Assembly (NCBI GenBank): GCA_947449135.1
Contig: CANFQO010000022.1
Location: 1 to 41,523 of the forward strand
Reading direction: 5' to 3'
From: Planctomycetaceae bacterium
GTDB taxonomy: Bacteria > Planctomycetota > Planctomycetia > Pirellulales > UBA1268
Length of the DNA stretch: 41,523 bases
Within the stretch, counting starts at the first letter, position 1, and the number at the start of each line of letters is the position of its first letter. Positions 1-7,040 of the stretch are shown in pieces. Made by a program: the position numbers and the translations under genes. Below the pieces are notes generated by a model that was not told the origin of the DNA, did not search any database, and was given only the letters and a program-made list of their open reading frames with translations.

Positions 1-600
1 GCTGCCTGGCTCCTGCCCGGTGTCGACAAGCTCCACAAGGTGACGATCATCCCGCGCGGTCGGGCCTTGGGCGTGACGCAACTCGTGCCCGAGGAGGACC
101 GCATGAACATCGGCGAGTCCGATCTCAACAACCGTCTGGTCTTCATTCTGGCCGGCCGTGCCGCCGAGAAGCTCGTCTTTGGCGAGTATTCGGCCGGCGC
201 CGAAAATGATCTGCAGCAGGCCACGCGGATTGCCCGCAAGATGGTCTCGCACTGGGGCATGAGTGAACGGGTGGGGCCGGTGGCCTGCCACGGATCCAAC
301 GAGCAACCGTTCCTCGGCCGCGACGTCTACGAACAGCGAGAGTTCGGCGAGCACACAGCGCAGATCATCGACGAAGAGGTCTCGCGACTCCTGGCCGAAG
401 CAGCCGTACGAGCCTCAGCATTGCTTTCCGAGCAACGCGGCAAACTCGACCGGCTCGCGGGTGAACTTGAGTCGCGCGAGATGCTTGACGACACCGAGGT
501 CGTGGAGATCATCGGTCCGGCCACGCCCCGCAGTGGCGGCGATGCCGCCACCACTCAAGCAGCCGTCTCAAACACCCCTCCCGTATCGGGCCCAATCTGA
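1..600 (+). CDS. ftsH: ATP-dependent zinc metalloprotease FtsH, C-terminal fragment (5' end outside window)
   Basis: The reading frame is open from base 1 and gives 199 residues ending at TGA 598-600. It starts with AAWLLPGVDKLHKVTIIPRG, the part of the M41 peptidase domain that follows the HEXXH zinc site, so the AAA+ domain, the membrane segments and HEXXH lie upstream of the window. The GAENDLQQAT segment holds the Asp expected to be the third zinc ligand of the family, and the typical helix IARKMVSHWGMSERVGPV follows. FtsH is a membrane-bound hexameric protease that degrades misfolded membrane proteins and some regulators. The tail after about residue 175 is low-complexity Ala/Thr/Pro and is not conserved. 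The stop codon overlaps the start of the next gene (TGATG), which suggests translational coupling. Family assignment is very secure. Confidence 0.95.
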   Translation, partial: AAWLLPGVDKLHKVTIIPRGRALGVTQLVPEEDRMNIGESDLNNRLVFILAGRAAEKLVFGEYSAGAENDLQQATRIARKMVSHWGMSERVGPVACHGSNEQPFLGRDVYEQREFGEHTAQIIDEEVSRLLAEAAVRASALLSEQRGKLDRLAGELESREMLDDTEVVEIIGPATPRSGGDAATTQAAVSNTPPVSGPI

Positions 601-917
601 TGATGCTCGCCCACTCGGTCTATTTCACGCTCAAGGACCGCTCGCCTGCCGCTGCAGCCAGGCTGATCGCTGGCTGCCGCGAGCACCTCACCAACCACCC
701 CGGCCTGCGGGCCTTCGCCGTCGGCACCTGCGCCGACTACGACCGTCAGGTGAACGACCGCGACTATGACGTGGCGCTGGTGCTCGTGTTCGATTCACAC
801 GCGTCGCACGATGCCTATCAGACGGCTGAACGCCACGACCGGTTCATCGCCGAGCACGCCGACTCGTGGGCCAAGGTTCGCGTCTTCGACGCCGACCTGG
901 AAACGTTCGAAACCTAG
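600..917 (+). CDS. Dabb (stress-responsive A/B barrel) domain protein
   Basis: A 105-residue protein made of a single ferredoxin-like alpha+beta module. It begins LAHSVYFTLKD, the usual first strand of Dabb proteins. A central DYDVALVLVFDSHASHDAYQ strand-helix and a final helix-strand (residues about 80-98) follow, as is typical of these dimeric barrels. Dabb proteins are small cytoplasmic proteins, mostly of unknown function, and some bind small ligands or act as stress proteins. The ATG at 600 overlaps the ftsH stop; a second in-frame ATG at 603 is an equally good start. The overlap suggests cotranscription with ftsH, but no functional link can be read from the sequence. Confidence 0.85.
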   Translation: MMLAHSVYFTLKDRSPAAAARLIAGCREHLTNHPGLRAFAVGTCADYDRQVNDRDYDVALVLVFDSHASHDAYQTAERHDRFIAEHADSWAKVRVFDADLETFET

Positions 918-932
918 TCGCTGCAGCCCCTC

Positions 933-1673
933 CTACACCACCCGGCCGCGCGAGAGGCTGATCGCGCCGCCGAAGCAGGCCGCGACGTCGCCGTCGGCCA
1001 CCCGCTGCCGCTCCTGATACCGCGACCGATAACGCCAGCCTTCCGGCTCGCTTGTATAGCCAAGCGGCAGCGGCGACGGATCGATCCGGCATTCCACCAG
1101 CGGCGGTCGGGCTGCAGCGGTGCCCACGCCGAGCGGGTGCGGAAAATTCACGTTCCAAAACTCGCCCGCGCCGAGTTGCATGGGCAGCACTTCGGCGAGC
1201 ACCTCCGCCATCCAGGCCGCGGCACGGCCCCAGTCGATCGGCTCCTCGCGGCGGTGGTAGTGCGAGGCCGCGAGCGCCGGCACACCGTGCAACGCCGCCT
1301 CGCGAGCAGCCGCAACCGTGCCCGAGTGATGGATGTCGACGCCGAGATTGCCGCCGGCGTTGATGCCCGACAACACCCAGTCGACCTGCGGTCGATCGTC
1401 TGCGCCACGGCCAACAGCCTCTCCCGACGGCCGCAGCAACGTCGTCAGCGCCAGGCGAACGCAGTCGGCCGGCGTGCCATCGACATGAAACCGGTCGGGC
1501 CCCACCTGCTCCAGCACAAGCGGACGGTCGGTCGTCACCCGGTGGCCGCAGCCCGAGTGCGGCTCCTTCGGCGCCACCACCAGCACCCGGCAGGCCCCAC
1601 CACGGCAAGCCGCCTCGAGCGCCGCAAGGCCCGGCGCATCGATGCCATCATCGTTGGTAAGCAGCACAATCAC
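933..1673 (-). CDS. surE: 5'/3'-nucleotidase SurE
   Basis: A 246-residue protein with all SurE landmarks. The N-terminus MIVLLTNDDGIDAPGL contains the metal-binding NDDG (residues 7-10), then PHSGCGH with the catalytic-region Ser (40) and SGINAGGNLG (102-111) with the metal-binding Asn. SurE is a metal-dependent cytoplasmic phosphatase that dephosphorylates nucleoside 5'- and 3'-monophosphates. Its start overlaps the stop of the upstream punA-type gene by 4 bases (1670-1673), so the two probably form a nucleotide-salvage operon in which SurE makes nucleosides and the phosphorylase cleaves them. The stop lies only 15 bases from that of the convergent Dabb gene. The length is normal for the family. 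Confidence 0.95.
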   Translation of the reverse strand: MIVLLTNDDGIDAPGLAALEAACRGGACRVLVVAPKEPHSGCGHRVTTDRPLVLEQVGPDRFHVDGTPADCVRLALTTLLRPSGEAVGRGADDRPQVDWVLSGINAGGNLGVDIHHSGTVAAAREAALHGVPALAASHYHRREEPIDWGRAAAWMAEVLAEVLPMQLGAGEFWNVNFPHPLGVGTAAARPPLVECRIDPSPLPLGYTSEPEGWRYRSRYQERQRVADGDVAACFGGAISLSRGRVV

Positions 1674-2653
1674 GATGACCTCTTCTCAGCATTCGCTTCG
1701 TGTTCAGCCGTCATTTCTGCGACCCGCACGAGCATGGCCCAGACACCCTCTGCGGCTGCGGCCGCGGCCCGGCAGACATCTTCCGCGTCGGTGGAGGCTG
1801 GCGCATCGGGCCGGGCGACGTTGGTCACGACCGAGACGGCCGCCATCCTGAGGCCAAGCTGCCGGCCTGCAATCACCTCGGGCACAGTCGACATGCCCAC
1901 CACATCAGCGCCGAACTTTCTGAGCATGCGATACTCCGCGCGTGTTTCATAGCTCGGCCCTGTCAGATGCGCATAGACACCCGCGCGGGCGAACGCGGCC
2001 GCCGCTCGTGCAGCTTCCAGCATGCTGGCGACCAACGTAGGGTCGTAGCACGGCGTTGTTGGCACAGTCCGCAACACTCCCGCGGCCGTAGTCTCGAGGC
2101 CACTTGTCCACGGCCGTCGCACCAGATCGATGTGATCGTTCAAGACGACCAGTTCGCCGACCTGCATGTCGGGACGCAGGCCGCCAGCGGCATTGGTGAG
2201 AAGCACGGTCGTTGCGCCAAGTGCAGCAAGCAGTTCCACACCGCGCGAGAGCGACTCCGGGGCGTGCCCTTCGTAGCCGTGCACCCGGCCCTGCAGCATC
2301 ACGACTTCACAAGCACCTGTCCTGCCGCCCAACGAAGGCCTGACGCCCAGCGAACCGCAGACCACTCGGCCAGCATGCCCGGTGGCAGTCGAGGGCACGA
2401 GCCAGCCGGTGTCGCGGGAGGGCATCGACCAGACATCGTCGAGACGGTCGGCGAGTCCGCCCAGGCCTGTACCGAGCACCACGCCCAGCCGGGGGCTACC
2501 GCGTGTGCCCGCTCCTTGCGGCCCCCGCGCCGCCTCCACCAATGCCGCCGCCGCCACGGCACCGGCCCGCAGTCGCGATGCATCGGCCCGACTGCCCCAC
2601 GGGGCCTCGGCGCAAGGCTGAATCGGTCCGCTCGCAAGGCTCTTCCCAACCAT
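1670..2653 (-). CDS. punA: purine nucleoside phosphorylase (trimeric, PNP/MTAP family)
   Basis: A 327-residue protein. It shows the phosphate-loop motif LGTGLGG (60-66), QGRVHGYEGH (121-130), TNAAGGLRPDMQVGELVVL (153-171), TGPSYETRAEYRML (231-244) and SVVTN (274-278). In trimeric PNPs the Glu of GPSYET and the Asn of SVVTN contact the purine base, and both are present, which favours 6-oxopurine nucleosides (inosine, guanosine). The enzyme splits nucleosides with phosphate to a free base and ribose-1-phosphate. The first 50 or so residues are a weakly conserved Ala-rich extension, so a later start is possible although no better Met is available. It overlaps surE and is divergent from dapA across a 190-base gap. 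Confidence 0.9.
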   Translation of the reverse strand: MVGKSLASGPIQPCAEAPWGSRADASRLRAGAVAAAALVEAARGPQGAGTRGSPRLGVVLGTGLGGLADRLDDVWSMPSRDTGWLVPSTATGHAGRVVCGSLGVRPSLGGRTGACEVVMLQGRVHGYEGHAPESLSRGVELLAALGATTVLLTNAAGGLRPDMQVGELVVLNDHIDLVRRPWTSGLETTAAGVLRTVPTTPCYDPTLVASMLEAARAAAAFARAGVYAHLTGPSYETRAEYRMLRKFGADVVGMSTVPEVIAGRQLGLRMAAVSVVTNVARPDAPASTDAEDVCRAAAAAAEGVWAMLVRVAEMTAEHEANAEKRSS

Positions 2654-2843
2654 GTTGTTCTTCCTGAGAAGACGATTCCTGCGACGTTTCCTGCCCCGGC
2701 ACGCGAGCCCTTTGCCGCCTGCCGCTGAAAATCATATCTTCCCGGAGTCGTTTTTCGGGGCCGATCACTCGATCAGGCAGCGTTCGCAGCCCGTCGCGGT
2801 GCAAACGAACCCCGAAACACAACCCCAAGGAGCACTCCTGCCG

Positions 2844-3743
2844 ATGTCCACGCGAGCCGAGAAGTTTGCCGGTCTGTCCGTCGCCATCGTCACCCCGTTT
2901 CGTGACGGCGGGATCGACACCAAGCGGCTGCACGAGCAGGTCGACTTCCAGGCCAAGGCGGGCGCGACCTGCATCTGCCCCGTGGGCACGACGGGCGAAT
3001 CCCCCACGCTCACGCACGACGAGCACGAGCGGGTGATCGCTGAAAGCATCCAGGCCGCCGCGGGCCGCCTGCTCGTGATGCCCGGCACCGGGAGCAACTC
3101 CACCGCCGAGGCGATTCGGCTGACCAAGTTTGCGGCAAAGGCTGGCGCCAATGCGGCGCTCGTCGTCGGCCCCTACTACAACCGCCCCACGCAGCAGGGC
3201 ATCTACGAACACTTCAAGGCGATCGCCGAGAGCGTCGACATCCCGATCTGCGTCTACAACATCCCCGCGCGAACGGGCCGCAACATCGAGCCTGAGACGA
3301 TCATCCGGCTGGCCTCTCTGCCTGGCATCGCCATGCTCAAGGAGGCGACCGGCTTGATGGACCAGGCGTCGCAGGTACTCGCGGCCACCGACCTCACCGT
3401 GCTCTCGGGCGACGACAGCATGACGCTGCCGCTCTTGGCAATCGGCGGCCGCGGCGTGATCTCGGTCGTCGGCAACCTTGTGCCGGCCGACATGAAGGCC
3501 CTCCTCGACGCCTTCGACAAGGGCGACCTCGCCACGGCCCGTAGGCTCCACGTGAAGTTGTTCACGCTCTGCCGGGATCTGCTCGGTCTGGCGAGCAATC
3601 CAATCCCGATCAAGGCCGCGATGGCGATGGTCGGCCGCGACACGGGCGAAGTCCGACTGCCGCTGATCAGCCTGGAGGCCCCGCTGGCCGCCAAGCTGCG
3701 GCAGGTGCTCGCCGACTACGGCCTGCCCGTCACGAAAGCCTGA
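2844..3743 (+). CDS. dapA: 4-hydroxy-tetrahydrodipicolinate synthase
   Basis: A 299-residue class I aldolase-type TIM barrel. GTTGESPTL (48-56) is the substrate-loop signature, the catalytic Tyr is in VYNIPARTGRN (Tyr138), and the Schiff-base Lys is in AMLKEATG (Lys166). The enzyme condenses pyruvate with aspartate semialdehyde, the first committed step to diaminopimelate and lysine. The frame stays open upstream to 2652, but ATG 2844 is chosen because family homology begins here and AAGGAG lies at 2827-2832. The gene is divergent from punA. Its 3' end overlaps the convergent GHMP-family gene by 28 bases (3716-3743), so the two transcripts must be complementary at their ends. Confidence 0.95.
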   Translation: MSTRAEKFAGLSVAIVTPFRDGGIDTKRLHEQVDFQAKAGATCICPVGTTGESPTLTHDEHERVIAESIQAAAGRLLVMPGTGSNSTAEAIRLTKFAAKAGANAALVVGPYYNRPTQQGIYEHFKAIAESVDIPICVYNIPARTGRNIEPETIIRLASLPGIAMLKEATGLMDQASQVLAATDLTVLSGDDSMTLPLLAIGGRGVISVVGNLVPADMKALLDAFDKGDLATARRLHVKLFTLCRDLLGLASNPIPIKAAMAMVGRDTGEVRLPLISLEAPLAAKLRQVLADYGLPVTKA

Positions 3744-4822
3744 TCCGACGCGATCTCGCGAAGTTCGGCGCCCTGCGAATCAAAGCGGGCAATCAGCGTG
3801 TTGTACTGCTGCGCGAGTTCGGTCGACTCAAACCGCGAGACGAGCGAGTCGGCCGCCTCATCCGATTCACAGCAGGCCATCACGGTCGGGCCCCAGCTGC
3901 TCTGACCGCAGCCACGCACTTCCCACGCCTGCAGGCTTTCGATGAGATGGGCCGTGCTCTCCGCGTAGGGCAGACACGCCGACGCCTGTTCGAAAGGTTT
4001 CCCCGCGAGGAGTCCGTATCGCAACAGCGCATCGGAAAACTCCGCGAACTGTCCATCGACAGCCGCGGGCAACAGTTCCATCAGCGCGATCCGCGACAGC
4101 TCCGCCGAGATCTCGCGAGGCACAGGCGGCAGGCTGGCAAACGCCTGCTTCTCCGCGTCGCCGTGCAGGCCCACCGTATCCCGCATTCCGAACACGACAC
4201 ACCGCCATGTCGCTGGCAGCGGCACGCGGGCTAGTAAAGGCGAGAACGATCGGGTGGCGTCGTTGTCGCTGGAACGATCGGCCGGCACGAACCTGCCTCC
4301 CTCGACGATCAGCCCGCCGCCGCCGAAGCCATAGATGCCGACGCACGACCGACGGCCACGGCCCACACTGCGGGCCAGTTCCACAGCATCGCTCGTGTCG
4401 AACCGCACGACAGCTCCAGGAGTCGCAAGCGTCGCTGGCGATCGAAACAATTGCCGCATGCCGGCCGCGACGGCCAGCCCCAGTTGCGTGCCGCTTCCGA
4501 GCCCCGCATGGCTCGGCGGCACCTGCAGCACCTCGATCGTGCAAGCGGCGGAGTCGCCAAGCCGCCAGGCTTCCGCGCACGAGTGGGAAAACGCCGCCGC
4601 CCGATCCGCCAGCGGCCCCGTGGCGTGGAAGCGATCACCAGTCGCTGGCTGCCCGCGTGTCATGCGGACGTGCACACCCGGCCGGTCGATCATCACGCCG
4701 ACGCCGCCATACGCACGGATGCCGGGCACCCCGAACGACAGCATGCCGAGGTGCAGCCGCCCCGGCGTTTTCACGTCGACGGTGCGTGCCAGATGGTCTG
4801 GTGAGAAAGCGTTGAGCGACAT
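3716..4822 (-). CDS. beta-ribofuranosylaminobenzene 5'-phosphate (beta-RFAP) synthase-like protein, GHMP superfamily
   Basis: A 368-residue protein. The N-terminus has TPGRLHLGMLSFG (19-31) and AYGGVGVMIDRP. The GHMP glycine-rich loop follows as PSHAGLGSGTQLG (103-115), in the form characteristic of beta-RFAP synthases rather than sugar kinases. Beta-RFAP synthase condenses p-aminobenzoate with phosphoribosyl pyrophosphate, releasing CO2 and PPi, as the first committed step of tetrahydromethanopterin biosynthesis. The context supports this: a DUF447 protein directly upstream on the same strand, and a dihydropteroate-synthase-like gene and both p-aminobenzoate synthase genes just beyond. Planctomycetes are among the few bacteria known to carry these archaeal-type C1-carrier genes. 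The remaining alternative is a GHMP kinase, but the loop and neighbours argue against it. Confidence 0.85.
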   Translation of the reverse strand: MSLNAFSPDHLARTVDVKTPGRLHLGMLSFGVPGIRAYGGVGVMIDRPGVHVRMTRGQPATGDRFHATGPLADRAAAFSHSCAEAWRLGDSAACTIEVLQVPPSHAGLGSGTQLGLAVAAGMRQLFRSPATLATPGAVVRFDTSDAVELARSVGRGRRSCVGIYGFGGGGLIVEGGRFVPADRSSDNDATRSFSPLLARVPLPATWRCVVFGMRDTVGLHGDAEKQAFASLPPVPREISAELSRIALMELLPAAVDGQFAEFSDALLRYGLLAGKPFEQASACLPYAESTAHLIESLQAWEVRGCGQSSWGPTVMACCESDEAADSLVSRFESTELAQQYNTLIARFDSQGAELREIASDQAFVTGRP

Positions 4823-4936
4823 GCGAAAAGTAGACTGCGGCCGACGATTAGGAACAAGCGACAGGTGTTCCGGAACGGCAGCGGGGACAGGATTCCATCG
4901 TGTACACGGGCACGATGAAAACGTCCCGCCACGGCA

Positions 4937-5521
4937 TCATCCCGCTGCGACCTTTTCCTCCAACAGGCGAAACGCCTCACGCTCGCGGGGCCCGCCCGTC
5001 TTCTCGACAAGCACCGCCAGCTCGCGGAGCTGCCGGCTCACTTCCTCGGCGCCGAGCAGATGCAGCCTCGTCACAAGGATCGCACCCTCCACGACGGCAT
5101 GCCTGGCCCGGTTGAATCCGATGAACGGCCGTCCTTCGTGCACCGCCACCACGTGGGCCTCGAGCCGCAACCGCTCCTGCGTGGTGTCGGCCGCAACCAC
5201 CTTGAACTCGTAGGCGCGGCAGGCCTCGTCGAGCACCCAGCCCCGCACGGCCGTCGCGGGCCGGCTCGCCGGCGGCGCAGCAAGCGTGCCCGTCACCACG
5301 CGGGCCAGCAGCAGGGCGTCGTCGGTGACATGAAACACCCCCTCTGGAAGCCTGAGGAGATTGCCCCCGGTCTGGCTTGAGGCGAAGGGCCGCAGCAGCA
5401 AGTGCTCGATCGCGGTAGCCGCGGCACCGGCCGGCGGGGAATCCTCCACCTGTGGGCCCATGGCCGCCAGATGCATGGCCCCGGCAGGGTCGGTGGTGGT
5501 GACAAGTCCTTCGAGAATCAT
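4937..5521 (-). CDS. DUF447-family protein linked to tetrahydromethanopterin genes
   Basis: A 194-residue protein beginning MILEGLVTTTDPAG, followed by LAAMGPQV, LLLRPFASSQTGGNL and GVFHVTDDALLLARVVTG. These are the hallmarks of DUF447 proteins, which have a flavin-reductase-like split-barrel fold and co-occur with tetrahydromethanopterin biosynthesis in methanogens and methylotrophic bacteria. The biochemical role is not settled; an FMN-dependent or structural role in cofactor assembly is inference. The frame extends upstream to a Met at 5578, but that would overlap the divergent gene at 5566, and homology starts at the Met at 5521, leaving 44 bases as a shared promoter region. It lies 114 bases upstream of the beta-RFAP synthase-like gene on the same strand. 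Confidence 0.8.
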   Translation of the reverse strand: MILEGLVTTTDPAGAMHLAAMGPQVEDSPPAGAAATAIEHLLLRPFASSQTGGNLLRLPEGVFHVTDDALLLARVVTGTLAAPPASRPATAVRGWVLDEACRAYEFKVVAADTTQERLRLEAHVVAVHEGRPFIGFNRARHAVVEGAILVTRLHLLGAEEVSRQLRELAVLVEKTGGPREREAFRLLEEKVAAG

Positions 5522-5565
5522 GCGAATCAGTCTACGGGCCGACAGCGAGTACGATAGATGGGGCA

Positions 5566-7011
5566 ATGTCTCCACCACCGGAAAAAATCCATTTCGTCAC
5601 CGGCAGGCTCGCCGAGCACTCGCTCCGGCAGGTGCTTGACCGCCTTGCGCCGCGGGTGAGCTTCGAGCCCACGGTGCAGGTGCTCCACATCACCGTCGCC
5701 GCACTGATGACCACCGAGTGGATCGCCCGCCGGCTCGTGGTTCCCGCGGGCACCACGCGGATCATCATCCCGGGCGGCTGCCGTGGCTCGCTCGACGCCT
5801 TCAAAGACGTGACCGCACTTCCAGTCGAGCGGGGCCCCGAAGACCTGCGGCGGCTTGATGAATACTTCGGCCAGCAGTCGCGGGATCTCGCTGGCTACGG
5901 GACCTTCGACATCGAGATTCTCGCCGAGATCAACCATGCGCCGCGGCTGACGCTGGCCACGATCCTCGACGAGTCCCGCCGGCTCCGGGCCGCCGGTGCC
6001 GATCGAATCGATCTCGGCTGCGATCCCGGCAGCGAGTGGGCCGGAGTTGGCGACGCGGTGCGGATGCTCGTCGCTGAGGGATTTCGGGTATCGATCGACA
6101 GCTTTGCGCCAGGAGAGATCGCCGCCGCCGTGCGGAACGGCGCAAGCCTCGTGCTCTCGGTCAACTCCACCAACGTCGCAGCCGCGGCCGACTGGGGCTG
6201 CGAGGTGGTGGTGGTGCCCGATGTGCCAGCCACGCTCGAAGGCTTTTTCGACACGATCGAGCGGCTCGATCGCGACGGCGTGAAGATGCGGCTCGATCCG
6301 GTGCTCGAGCCGATCGGCTTCGGGTTTGCGGCGAGCCTCGGACGGTATCTCGACGTGCGTCGCCGATTTCCAGATGCCGAGATGATGATGGGGGTCGGCA
6401 ACCTCACCGAACTCACCGACGTCGATTCCTCGGGCGTCAACACGCTCTTGATCGGGTTCTGCCAGGAGGTGGGCATCCGCTCGGTGCTGACCACTCAGGT
6501 GATCCACTGGGCGAGGGACAGTGTCCGCGAGTGCGCCCTCGCGCGGGCGCTCGTCCACCATGCCGTCACCCAGCGCACGCTTCCCAAGCATGTCGAGCCG
6601 CAGCTGGTGACGCTCCGCTCCGGGAAGCCGCAGACGCACGGCCAGGAGGTGCTCGACAGCCTGGCTGAGGCGATCCGTGATCCGAATTTTCGGATCTTCG
6701 CAGAACGCGGTGCGATCCATCTGGTGGGCGCGGGGCTGCACCTCGAATCCCGCGATCCCTTCGCGCTCTTCAAACAGTTGGCAGCGGCCGGCCGCACCGA
6801 CGTCGATCCGAGCCATGCCTTCTACCTGGGCTACGAGATGGCCAAGGCAGTGACGGCGCTCACGCTCGACAAGGACTACCGGCAGGATCAAGCCCTCGAC
6901 TGGGGCCACCTCACGCAGTCCGAGATCGGCCACGGGCCCTCCCGCGCAGCCGCCGAAGCGGCCCGCACCGCCGCGCAGCACACGGACGAAATCCCTGAGC
7001 TGAATCGTTGA
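5566..7011 (+). CDS. dihydropteroate synthase-like protein (DUF6513 / pterin-binding barrel / DUF4346)
   Basis: A 481-residue protein resembling the archaeal dihydropteroate-synthase-related family. The N-terminal 110 or so residues (KIHFVTGRLAEHSL onward) fit DUF6513. Residues about 120-330 form a pterin-binding TIM barrel with EINHAP (121-126), IDLGCDPG (148-155), VSIDSF (175-180) and LSVNSTN (197-203). The C-terminal part (about 400-455, RDPFALFKQL and FYLGYEMAKAV) matches DUF4346. In archaea, relatives have been linked to joining the pterin diphosphate to the aminobenzene partner. Here that would be beta-RFA-phosphate, which is inference from context. It is the first gene of a tight run: its TGA overlaps or abuts the start of pabB. 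Family secure, exact reaction not. Confidence 0.8.
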   Translation: MSPPPEKIHFVTGRLAEHSLRQVLDRLAPRVSFEPTVQVLHITVAALMTTEWIARRLVVPAGTTRIIIPGGCRGSLDAFKDVTALPVERGPEDLRRLDEYFGQQSRDLAGYGTFDIEILAEINHAPRLTLATILDESRRLRAAGADRIDLGCDPGSEWAGVGDAVRMLVAEGFRVSIDSFAPGEIAAAVRNGASLVLSVNSTNVAAAADWGCEVVVVPDVPATLEGFFDTIERLDRDGVKMRLDPVLEPIGFGFAASLGRYLDVRRRFPDAEMMMGVGNLTELTDVDSSGVNTLLIGFCQEVGIRSVLTTQVIHWARDSVRECALARALVHHAVTQRTLPKHVEPQLVTLRSGKPQTHGQEVLDSLAEAIRDPNFRIFAERGAIHLVGAGLHLESRDPFALFKQLAAAGRTDVDPSHAFYLGYEMAKAVTALTLDKDYRQDQALDWGHLTQSEIGHGPSRAAAEAARTAAQHTDEIPELNR

Positions 7012-7040
7012 GTGCTGATCCGATCCGTAGAAACGCACAC

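Noticed and set aside
2496-3551. 351-codon minus-strand open frame over dapA and punA
   Set aside because: Crosses two well-supported genes on the opposite strand and in another frame; no motif.
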